Position numbers and translations under genes: made by a program. This document shows, one piece after another, positions 49,021 through 56,854 of a stretch of DNA of 56,854 nucleotides. Positions within the stretch are counted from its first letter, which is position 1. Every line of letters starts with the position of its first letter. The DNA is from Candidatus Heimdallarchaeota archaeon (GTDB taxonomy: Archaea > Asgardarchaeota > Heimdallarchaeia > JABLTI01), in assembly GCA_019058165.1 (NCBI GenBank), contig JAHLVZ010000008.1:1-56854 (forward strand). The letters are read 5' to 3'. The notes beneath the pieces are model-generated. The model was not told where the DNA came from and searched no databases. It saw nothing but the letters and a program-made list of their open reading frames with translations.

Positions 49021-49056
49021 AAAAAAAGAGTATCCAGAAAAATAACCCCTGGATAC
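49021..49056 (-). terminator. Putative intrinsic terminator downstream of the coiled-coil/wHTH gene
   Basis: Minus strand GTATCCAG-GGGTTATTTTT-CTGGATAC then TCTTTTTTT: perfect 8-bp stem plus T-tract, 24 nt after the stop at 49080. Confidence 0.65.
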
Positions 49057-49079
49057 ATCCACTATAAGAATTACTAAAT

Positions 49080-49670
49080 CTATTTCTTCTTTGAAACTAA
49101 AGGATTGCTATCTCGACCTTCACCATGGATTTCAACGAGACCAGCACGTTCAAGTTCTTCAAGCCATTTCTTTGCTTGGGCAGGAGAAACTCCAGCTTTC
49201 ATTGAAACTTGATTTAAACGCATTTCACCAAATTCTGTTAGATCTTTAAGGATTACAAATCGAGGTTCATTCTCTGCAATCTTTTGGAAGGCGCGCATTT
49301 CTTCTTCTAATTTCTTGTATTCTTTCTGTAAATCTTCAATTTTCTTCTTAGCGATACTTAAATCTTCAACAGAACCTTCAAGTCTAGTAATTTCAAGCTC
49401 TCTCTGAGATAAACGATGTTCAAGGTCTTTTATTGCTTCTTTGTTCTTTGAATCTGTAGATCTAAGTTCAGTAAGTTCTTCTTCAAATTTACCGATTTTC
49501 TCATCGCGATTTGCAACATCGGTTTCTAATTTCATGATTTTATCATTTAATGAATCCATTTCTACTAGATTTTTCTTAGCGGATTCTAATTCCTTTTTTA
49601 AATCAACGATATTTGTTTCAGGTTCTTCTATTTCTACATCAGGTGTTTTTGGTGGTTCATCTTCGGACAT
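49080..49670 (-). CDS. Coiled-coil protein with C-terminal winged-helix domain
   Basis: Long heptad-rich region (MDSLNDKIMKLETDVANRDEKIGKFEEEL...), then LTEFGEMRLNQVSMKAGVSPAQAKKWLEELERAGLVEIHGEGRDSNPLVSKKK. Confidence 0.85.
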   Translation of the reverse strand: MSEDEPPKTPDVEIEEPETNIVDLKKELESAKKNLVEMDSLNDKIMKLETDVANRDEKIGKFEEELTELRSTDSKNKEAIKDLEHRLSQRELEITRLEGSVEDLSIAKKKIEDLQKEYKKLEEEMRAFQKIAENEPRFVILKDLTEFGEMRLNQVSMKAGVSPAQAKKWLEELERAGLVEIHGEGRDSNPLVSKKK

Positions 49671-49864
49671 AAGTCTGAGACCTCCATGTCATTCAACAAT
49701 TGCTGAATCTAATTCAAAACAATTGAGAATTGGATTTTCAATTATCTGTTATTACTACTTTAGATTTGATTTAAAATTATTTGGATATCGTCACAAGCGA
49801 AGTAATTCACAAAAAATTATCTTTCAGTGTAAAATTGAAAAGAGAACAGAATAAATTCTTCTTA

Positions 49865-50290
49865 CTAACCCGAGAAAGAACTAATTACATTATCCACTAC
49901 ATAATCTATCATATCAAGGTTCGCGGAGTCATGTGTTAGAATATTTCCTAATCCAATTGTAAGAGTATCACCCAATTCTTCCAATAAATCATAGATTGCT
50001 GATTTCTCTGTATATTTACTTCTTGCTATCAAATACCAGTTATTGTCAGGGTTAGTGTACATCACGATTATCGAGGCTTGATTTTTACTTTGGATAATGA
50101 AAACATTATCATTATAAATAGAAGAAAACATTTGATTTAAGGCCACCATCAAACCAGCAAAAAGTACATCAGCTTCCCATTTCTCTTGTTGCCCTCTGTT
50201 TGGAGACCATAATAACTCACCAGAATCTAACACTAATACTGTAGTATCAAAAATAGTATTTGTTAAATCATTATGATCATTATCACTCAA
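49865..50290 (-). CDS. Small alpha/beta protein, possibly roadblock/longin-like
   Basis: TTVLVLDSGELLWSPN...FAGLMVALNQMFSSIYNDNVFIIQSKNQASIIVMYTNPDNNWYLIARSK, a beta-helix-beta pattern like roadblock/longin folds. Confidence 0.55.
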   Translation of the reverse strand: MSDNDHNDLTNTIFDTTVLVLDSGELLWSPNRGQQEKWEADVLFAGLMVALNQMFSSIYNDNVFIIQSKNQASIIVMYTNPDNNWYLIARSKYTEKSAIYDLLEELGDTLTIGLGNILTHDSANLDMIDYVVDNVISSFSG

Positions 50291-50418
50291 ATGCTAAACC
50301 TTCTAACACTTCCAATAAAACCTAGAATATATATTCTTTGGTTCAAAAGAGATATTGGTTGTGTAAAAAAAATCAGCAAAATAAAAGAAAAAAGGAAAGA
50401 GAAATGCTTCTCTTTGAT

Positions 50419-50865
50419 TTAACCTGGAACGAAGATAACTATTGGATCTCCTATTGCGTCGGAAATAAAGTATATGCCATAAGCTATTGCAAGGATTAGG
50501 AATAAGGAAATCAATGTAATCCAAATTGACCATTGCCAGTATTTGTCTCCTGTAGCAGCATGTGGTAATACAGCAGGAACTGTGAGTAGGTATCTAATAA
50601 CTAATATGAACCCAACTGTCAGGAAAACATAGAACATTGAGGATAGTACAAATAAGCTTGTAAGTTCTGCCAATACTTGTGCTACTGCTTCAACTGCAAC
50701 GACGAGTAAAAGGGACACTAAGAATAACCGTAAGAAATAGCTACCATCCAGTTTTTTCCTTCCACAAATTATTCTCACACTAAGATATAACACTAATGTG
50801 AGGAGCAGAAGGGTGATAACCATTATTAGCCACCATCGCCAATCACTAAAAGATTCAAATGCCAA
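50419..50865 (-). CDS. Membrane protein, 148 aa
   Basis: About four TM helices. Confidence 0.7.
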   Translation of the reverse strand: MAFESFSDWRWWLIMVITLLLLTLVLYLSVRIICGRKKLDGSYFLRLFLVSLLLVVAVEAVAQVLAELTSLFVLSSMFYVFLTVGFILVIRYLLTVPAVLPHAATGDKYWQWSIWITLISLFLILAIAYGIYFISDAIGDPIVIFVPG

Positions 50866-51019
50866 AGTTTTTCACCGATTGGAAGAGGGATTTATGCTTT
50901 TTGTATTTTGTGTTTGAGGGTAAGGATAAATCGATAACAGCTCATTTGTAAGTTTTTAAGAAAAACCAGCAAGTGTAGAAAAGAGCAAGATTGCTCTAAA
51001 GATTAGAAAGTGAATTATT

Positions 51020-52360
51020 TTGCTGGAATTCAAAACAAAGGATATTGACAAAAAGAAGCCTAATTCACTTTTCTCAAGAAAATTGCTAAGATTATATCTG
51101 ACAACAAGTGTTTTCAGTTTTGGATATAACTTTGTAACTACTGCTGAATACGTTAATTTTAGACAAATTATGGGACAAGCTGGATTAGCTAGTTCCACTA
51201 AAATATCCGTTCTACTTATGTGTTCTCTCTTTGCATTGTGCTTAGGAACAATTATTGGAGGTACAATTAGTGATTCACTTAGAACTAGATTCGGGCAAAG
51301 AGCACCTTTAATACTAATCGGAGGATTAGTTTGTTCTTTATTATTCTTGTTAATTCCATTGGTGACACAATTAGGAAATAACTGGAACATAAAATATGCA
51401 TTTTTACTTCTAATTTTTATTCTAGCACATATTTTTATTGGAATTGCTTTTGCACCATGGCTAGCGCTAGTTTCCGATCTTTTCAAAAAAGAAGAAAGAA
51501 TAGGTGCCGGAGTCTCAATTAATATCCTCAGTGCTGCTGGTGCAGCTATTGCAGTTATTATTTTTTCAAGATTAATTGAATCAGGGTTATCGTGGGTTAT
51601 TTGGATAATAACAGGATTAATTTTTGGCAGCTCAGTTCTAATTACAGTTTTACTTATGCCAAAGAATAATCCTGATTATGAACCAATTGGAAAAACTAAA
51701 GATGTTTTGAAAATACCAGCAGTAATTTGGAAATATGGGGGAAAACCCTGGAGCCTATTATTATTAACTAGTACTTTCTGGGCTTTTAGCTCACATCTTG
51801 TTGAGACGGGGATAGTTGATTCATTAATTGAGCGTTTCAGCATTTCTGATACGAAAGCATCTCTAACTAGTAATATTTTGATGGGAGTCTACATTGTTTT
51901 ATTATTAGTTCCAGTTATTATATTGATAAATAGAATCGGAAAAATTCGAGCCAGTATTCTAGCGAGTATTTTTTATGGAATCTTCTGCATGCTTCTTTCA
52001 ACTATGACTCAATTCCAATCCATTTATTACATTGTATTAATTGGTGGGTTGGGAAATATTATGTTAAGTACTCTGCAAATTGCTTTACCAGCAGATATAG
52101 CGCCAAGGGGACGTGAAGCTAGTTTCATGGGAATTTTCTTTGTTTTTGGATCAATTGTTAAGCCTTTTGCTACTTTAATACAAGGAGTAGTTCTTGAAGG
52201 AAATGAAAACAATATTTCATTAAGTCAATTTGGCGGATATCCTTGGGTATTTCTAATTGCTGGCATATGCAGTTTTTGTTCAATATTTCTACTATTACTT
52301 ATTCTGAACATAAGAAAATCTGACATAAAGGGAAATATTACAGTTACTACAAGCATATGA
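51020..52360 (+). CDS. MFS transporter
   Basis: About 12 TM helices; IIGGTISDSLRTRFGQRAPLILIGGLVC; TTG start. Confidence 0.9.
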   Translation: MLEFKTKDIDKKKPNSLFSRKLLRLYLTTSVFSFGYNFVTTAEYVNFRQIMGQAGLASSTKISVLLMCSLFALCLGTIIGGTISDSLRTRFGQRAPLILIGGLVCSLLFLLIPLVTQLGNNWNIKYAFLLLIFILAHIFIGIAFAPWLALVSDLFKKEERIGAGVSINILSAAGAAIAVIIFSRLIESGLSWVIWIITGLIFGSSVLITVLLMPKNNPDYEPIGKTKDVLKIPAVIWKYGGKPWSLLLLTSTFWAFSSHLVETGIVDSLIERFSISDTKASLTSNILMGVYIVLLLVPVIILINRIGKIRASILASIFYGIFCMLLSTMTQFQSIYYIVLIGGLGNIMLSTLQIALPADIAPRGREASFMGIFFVFGSIVKPFATLIQGVVLEGNENNISLSQFGGYPWVFLIAGICSFCSIFLLLLILNIRKSDIKGNITVTTSI

Positions 52361-52410
52361 TATGAAATTAAAAATAAAGAAGAGTATGAGGTAAATGTCC
52401 TCATGTGCTT

Positions 52411-53514
52411 TTATTTGGTTGTTACATGGTGACACTCAACAAAGTGAGAGGGAGAGATTTGTATTCTTGGTGGCTCTTCCTGTGTGCAAATAGATGTAGC
52501 AATTGGACATCTTGGATGGAAATTACATCCAGGAGGTGGTGCTACTGGTGAAGGTGGATCCCCTTCAAGGAAGATTCTTTCTGGTTTAACTGTAGGATCA
52601 GGAATTGGAATAGCTGAAATAAGTGCACGGGTGTACGGATGTCGCATGTCTTCAAAGACTTCCTCTACAGAACCAACCTCTACAAGTCTACCAAGATACA
52701 TCACACAGACAATATCAGAAATCATACGAATAACTGACAAGTCATGAGCAATGAAAATATAAGCTAAATTAAATTCACGTTGTAAATCTCTAAGTAACAT
52801 TAAAACTGCTGCTCTTACAGACACATCGAGAGCTGACACTGGTTCGTCTAGAATAACAAATCGTGGGTTTAAGGCTAATGCTCGTGCAATGCCTACACGT
52901 TGTTTCTGACCACCAGAGAATTCGTGTGGGAACCTAAAAGCGTGGTGAATCATTAAACCTACTTTTTCCATTAATTCAATTGTCCGGATTTTTAATTCAT
53001 CGCCAGAGGCAACATCATGAATTAATAATGGTTCGGAAATAATGTCAAAAGCAGTCATTCTAGGATTCAAAGAAGCAGAGGGATCCTGAAAAACAATTTG
53101 CATTTGTCTTCTCATTTCTCGTAATTCTTTTTTGTCCAAAGAAATTAGGTCAATCATTTCTTCATTTTCATTTCTGAAGAAAACATGTCCTGATGTTGGT
53201 TCTAATAGTAGAAGAATTGCTCTAGCTGCTGTTGATTTTCCACAACCAGATTCACCTACAATACCAACAGTTTCACCTTTTCTTACATTAAATGAAATGC
53301 CATCTACTGCTTTTAAGAAAATAGGAGTACGATTAAAAACAATTCCTCCACCAGCTACAAGAAAGTGTTTCTTCAAATTTCTTATCGCTACTAGCAGATC
53401 GGGATCATCAGGTATTTCATATATTTCGTCTTCCAAATCTACTTTTGGAGCTCGATAAATACCCATTCTTTGCTTTACACGGTCCCAGAATGAAAATTCA
53501 CTCATTTTGATCAC
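52411..53514 (-). CDS. ABC transporter ATP-binding protein, oligopeptide/dipeptide type (OppF/DppF-like)
   Basis: GIVGESGCGKSTAARAILLL, VFQDPSASLNPRMT, FSGGQKQRVGIARALALNPRFVILDEPVSALDVSVRA; C-terminal PGCNFHPRCPIATSIC...PRIQISPSHFVECHH. Confidence 0.95.
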   Translation of the reverse strand: MIKMSEFSFWDRVKQRMGIYRAPKVDLEDEIYEIPDDPDLLVAIRNLKKHFLVAGGGIVFNRTPIFLKAVDGISFNVRKGETVGIVGESGCGKSTAARAILLLLEPTSGHVFFRNENEEMIDLISLDKKELREMRRQMQIVFQDPSASLNPRMTAFDIISEPLLIHDVASGDELKIRTIELMEKVGLMIHHAFRFPHEFSGGQKQRVGIARALALNPRFVILDEPVSALDVSVRAAVLMLLRDLQREFNLAYIFIAHDLSVIRMISDIVCVMYLGRLVEVGSVEEVFEDMRHPYTRALISAIPIPDPTVKPERIFLEGDPPSPVAPPPGCNFHPRCPIATSICTQEEPPRIQISPSHFVECHHVTTK

Positions 53515-53844
53515 TCTTTACTTTTGCTACTGAACTAAAGCTACATTAGCTAACTTCTATATATAGTTTAACATTATGAAGCAATATATGTTCTCATAGT
53601 CGATTTTTATTGTTAAACAACACTCATTCACAAAAATAGTTTATAACATTTCTGTTCATTGTGTTTTTTCCTTTTTATGTAAAGAAAAGATTATATTTGG
53701 GATTTTTGAAAATAAAAAGTATTAAAATACCATCTATCCTTAGTATCCTTAGAAAAATTTTTGCTTTCAGTAAACGTATAGTCGTTTATTAAGGTTTAAA
53801 TTGTTGTTTGGATTAAGTTACTAGTAGAGGAGAAATCGAATACT

Positions 53845-54591
53845 TTGTCGCGAAATAAAATAAATGACTTGGCATTAGCCAGAGAAACACAATTAATGTT
53901 TACTTACACAGAAGGATTCAGTCCAATAGGAAGTGAACTTAATCGGTGGAAAGGTGAAATTCTCGTCAAAATACCTCAAGGAGAACGAGCAATACCAGTA
54001 GAAGTATTGGTTCCCTTAAAGTATCCTGAATATCCACCAAAGGTTATTGTCATAGAGAAGAATATTCAGCATCCAAATATTGAAAAGAATGGAAATGTGT
54101 TGCTGAAGATTACTCACGAGTGGAAACCTGATGTACATGTTTATCAAGTAATTCATGCGTTACAAAATCTATTCAAAAAAGTTCCACCACAATTTACTGA
54201 TACTGCTGGTGCAAAAATCATCAGTAGAAAAGCAACAGTACAAACAATCGATTCTGCAAAAAGTGCAAATCAACAAAAAGTGGACACTGTAAATCAAACA
54301 ATCACATCTTTGCAAGACAAAATAAGAGATAAAGATGATGAATTACGAAAACTGCGAGCGGAATTAGTAAAAGGATCAAATGAAAAAATTGCGAAAATAG
54401 ACGACATTGTGCTACCAAAAGATAAAGCTAAAAGTGAGAAATTAATGGTACAAGCAAAAAGCATAGCAATAGCAGATCTTCTTTCCACTCTCGATGAGAA
54501 ATTCAAAGATGGAGAAATCAGTCCAGTTGATTTTTCAAAACTTTACAGAAAATACACAAAAGAATTGTATTTAATTCATAAGGAATTATAA
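53845..54591 (+). CDS. ESCRT-I Vps23/TSG101-like protein: UEV domain + coiled coil + steadiness box
   Basis: LMFTYTEGFSPIGSELNRWKGEILVKIPQGERAIPVEVLVPLKYPEYPPKVIVIEKNIQHPNIEKNGNVLLKITHEWKPDVHVYQVIHALQNLF (E2/UEV fold, no catalytic Cys); C-terminal SIAIADLLSTLDEKFKDGEISPVDFSKLYRKYTKELYLIHKEL. Confidence 0.9.
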   Translation: MSRNKINDLALARETQLMFTYTEGFSPIGSELNRWKGEILVKIPQGERAIPVEVLVPLKYPEYPPKVIVIEKNIQHPNIEKNGNVLLKITHEWKPDVHVYQVIHALQNLFKKVPPQFTDTAGAKIISRKATVQTIDSAKSANQQKVDTVNQTITSLQDKIRDKDDELRKLRAELVKGSNEKIAKIDDIVLPKDKAKSEKLMVQAKSIAIADLLSTLDEKFKDGEISPVDFSKLYRKYTKELYLIHKEL

Positions 54592-54615
54592 ACGAAATAA
54601 AAAGAGGAAATAAAA

Positions 54616-55254
54616 ATGTCATATTCGTCTAAAAACAAATCACAAGTTGAATTGGAAGCAGAATTATTCTCATGCATTGCAACCATTGATAATTTAAGTC
54701 AAAGCTTTGCAGATGGAATTTTGGATCCAGGAATGTATCGTCGACAACTAAGAGCACTAATTAGAGATGCATTTAAGGCTCGCTTTCAGCTACAAAAGAA
54801 AGGTTTTGATTTGGAAGGTTTTCTTGCTCGAGAAAATATTGTAAAGAAATATCCGTATGGAGCAGAAAAACTCCGATTTGCTGAAGGAGTAGCACCAATT
54901 CCAATTGATGAGTCTGTGGAAACCGTAGCTATGCCGTTTGCTTCAATGAAAAATCTACCAGCAAAAAGCGCTGATTTTGTTGCAGGTGCTATAGAACTAA
55001 TTGATTTGTTAAGACTTGGTTCCGTCGCCAGGGTTGAGCTAATAGTTCCAAATCTTGATGAAATGGAAGCAATTCTAATTGATTTTCCAGGATACGGTAA
55101 AGATTCTGATGTTGTCGAAGAAATAAACAATTGGAAAGAAATGCTTGCAGCAAAACCACCCGACGAAGTCCTAGAAGAGGGCTTAATAAAACGATTGGAA
55201 TTTGAAGCTGTAAGATGGTTAAATGGATTCAGAAGATCATTAAGAAATTCCTAA
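54616..55254 (+). CDS. ESCRT-I Vps28-like protein (N- and C-terminal domains)
   Basis: ELEAELFSCIATIDNLSQSFADGILDPGMYRRQLRALIRDAFKARFQL (Vps28-N-like) and ADFVAGAIELIDLLRLGSVARVELIVPNLDEMEAILIDF...EEGLIKRLEFEAVRWLNGFRRSL (Vps28-C-like). Confidence 0.85.
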   Translation: MSYSSKNKSQVELEAELFSCIATIDNLSQSFADGILDPGMYRRQLRALIRDAFKARFQLQKKGFDLEGFLARENIVKKYPYGAEKLRFAEGVAPIPIDESVETVAMPFASMKNLPAKSADFVAGAIELIDLLRLGSVARVELIVPNLDEMEAILIDFPGYGKDSDVVEEINNWKEMLAAKPPDEVLEEGLIKRLEFEAVRWLNGFRRSLRNS

Positions 55255-55323
55255 ACCAGTTTGATTTCATTCTTTTACTACAAAGTATTTGAAAAATCTA
55301 ACAGCTATCAAGAGGTAAAGCAC

Positions 55324-55626
55324 ATGCGTGGAAATCCTGTAGCATACAGAAACTTATTCCGACATTTACGTGAAATACTAAATTATCTCGAGATAGCATT
55401 AGATGCAGATTTCGTATTAGAAGAATTAAATTCCGCAATATTTGAATGTGAGAAAACATTCGGTAAAAGACATCAATGTACCATTCAACTTCGAAATCAA
55501 ATGAAAGATTTGTATAAAAAATACATAGATAGAAAAGCTTTACCACTTAAAGAAAAAGATGAGAAAAAACTGAAAAATAAAATCAACGAGTTATTGAAGA
55601 AGTATTATCGAAAACCACCGACATAG
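55324..55626 (+). CDS. Small helical basic protein in ESCRT operon, function unknown
   Basis: MRGNPVAYRNLFRHLREILNYLEIALDADFVLEELNSAIFECEKTFGKRHQCTIQLRNQMKDLYKKYI...; ATG at 55324 preceded by AGAGGT, preferred over TTG at 55261. Confidence 0.8.
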   Translation: MRGNPVAYRNLFRHLREILNYLEIALDADFVLEELNSAIFECEKTFGKRHQCTIQLRNQMKDLYKKYIDRKALPLKEKDEKKLKNKINELLKKYYRKPPT

Positions 55627-55695
55627 ATGGTTAGATAATTCGAAACGTTATAATTATCATTCGTCCCTAAAAATCCTAGTGAGGTAAGAAGAATC

Positions 55696-56421
55696 ATGGG
55701 TTTAAGAGATATAGAAAAGAAAATCAGAATAAAATCGGCATACAAAACAAAAGAAGCTGAATTAATGATTAATGATCTTGAACGTATGCTGGAAAATATA
55801 CGTGAGCTTCATAGTCAATTAAAGAAATTCGAAAAGAAATGGAAGAAAGATATAGAGAAAAATAAAGACTCCTATATGAAATTAGTGGAACTTAGACAAG
55901 AACTAGGATTACCAAATGAATTAGGAATATATGAATGGAAAGAAAGTGCAACATTTTGGGATAAAGTAGGTGGTGGAGATTTCTTCGAACGACTTGGCGT
56001 TGAGATTTTAGAAAAAGCCAAAGAAATTCAAGAATATACAGGAGGCTTAATGACACTTGGCGAAGTTGTTTTACTTGTCAATAAAGGTCGTCCTGGCAAA
56101 ATTATTTCATCAAAAGATGTTGTAGAAGCAATTGAAAAACTTTCCAATGCTAAACTCATACCTAAACCAAAAGAATTGAAGAGTGGAGTAGTCCTTGTGG
56201 AGTTCATTCCAGCAAATCTATCTGATGATCAAGAAGAAGTTCTTGCTCTCTCTACCAGAAAAGGATGGATTTCTATAGAAGAATTATTGTTAAAAACCAG
56301 ATGGACACAAGAGAGATGTGAGCGTATACTTGAATCTATGAGAGATGCAGGTATTGCTCGAGTAGATGCAAGTTATGCAGAAGGTAAGAAATATTACTTC
56401 CCAGGTTTAGGCGGAAGATAA
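55696..56421 (+). CDS. ESCRT-II EAP30-domain protein (Vps22/Vps36-like)
   Basis: ATFWDKVGGGDFFERLGVEILEKAKEIQEYTGGLMTLGEVVLLVNKGR..ISSKDVVEAIEKLSNAKLIPKPKELKSGVVLVEFIP...GWISIEELLLKTRWTQERCERILESMRDAGIARVD: helical hairpin plus two winged helices. Confidence 0.88.
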   Translation: MGLRDIEKKIRIKSAYKTKEAELMINDLERMLENIRELHSQLKKFEKKWKKDIEKNKDSYMKLVELRQELGLPNELGIYEWKESATFWDKVGGGDFFERLGVEILEKAKEIQEYTGGLMTLGEVVLLVNKGRPGKIISSKDVVEAIEKLSNAKLIPKPKELKSGVVLVEFIPANLSDDQEEVLALSTRKGWISIEELLLKTRWTQERCERILESMRDAGIARVDASYAEGKKYYFPGLGGR

Positions 56422-56478
56422 GAGTTATACTTGAAAAATGAAAATATTATCAGCTTGATTGCTGATAATCCTTTATTT

Positions 56479-56854
56479 TTATTCATTATTTTTGTCATAA
56501 GTAAATTCGATAGTCTTAGGTTTTTTCTTCTTCTTTTTCTCTGATTTTTTCGTGGTCTCTTCTTCAAATGAAATTTCTTTCGATTCTTCCACTTTGTCTA
56601 TATCTTGCTCTTTCCTAAATTGGATTCCCTCCATAACATAGGCGTACACTAAGAATCCAGATATGGCAACAAGAATTAACACACCAACACCAATTTTCCA
56701 AGGCATCAAATAATTAGGGAGTCGCCCCATTGCACGCATTTCTTCTATCCACGTGTAGTAAGAAACTTTGGAGTCTCCTGAGTGCGTGCACAATCCAGCA
56801 GTACTATGAGGTTCCAATAAAGGAGAATAAACCAAGCTAAGATAACCAGAAGGA
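56479..56854 (-). CDS. Single-TM protein with K/E-rich tail, 5' end possibly beyond the window
   Basis: Open frame continues to the window edge; TM (WKIGVGVLILVAISGFLVYAYV), then charged tail. ORF-track start at 56835 is only a TTG. Confidence 0.65.
   Translation of the reverse strand, partial: PSGYLSLVYSPLLEPHSTAGLCTHSGDSKVSYYTWIEEMRAMGRLPNYLMPWKIGVGVLILVAISGFLVYAYVMEGIQFRKEQDIDKVEESKEISFEEETTKKSEKKKKKKPKTIEFTYDKNNE

Noticed and set aside
50956-51486. Minus-strand ORF of 176 aa
   Set aside because: Antisense to the MFS transporter at 51020; Ser/Ile/Lys-rich shadow translation.
52411-53514. Lone Opp/Dpp ATPase as a novel system
   Set aside because: Canonical OppF/DppF-like protein; the absence of adjacent permease genes is not remarkable because partners may be elsewhere.
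1-56854. CRISPR arrays, transposases or integrases
   Set aside because: No regularly spaced direct repeats or DDE/Tyr/Ser recombinase motifs were seen when reading the window and ORFs by eye.

Overview
AT-rich archaeal chromosome segment, almost certainly from an Asgard archaeon. The lineage call rests on an ESCRT-I/ESCRT-II gene cluster at the right end: a Vps23-like UEV + steadiness-box protein, a two-domain Vps28-like protein, a small helical ORF and an EAP30/Vps22-36-like protein. The left edge holds the 5' part of a group II chaperonin (thermosome) gene. In between are many DNA replication/repair genes (Hef-type helicase-nuclease, RadB-like and RadA-like recombinases, XPD-like Fe-S helicase, RFC large subunit, FEN1, EXO5/Cas4-like nuclease, Ski2-like helicase with a SWIM zinc finger). 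The window also has a tight five-gene minus-strand operon led by a 1706-aa Ig-repeat surface protein, a TldD/PmbA pair, a thioredoxin-V4R-V4R fusion, two MFS transporters, a lone Opp/Dpp-type ABC ATPase and several uncharacterised membrane proteins. The main items for follow-up are the ESCRT cluster with its uncharacterised small ORF (55324-55626), a MazG-like gene interrupted by an in-frame TGA with conserved coding sequence continuing after it (27319-27639), the giant surface-protein operon, an apparently P-loop-degenerate HerA-like ATPase and a structured intergenic element at 26692-26743. No CRISPR array, rRNA, tRNA or transposase was recognised. All family assignments come from reading motifs by eye; no database search was run.
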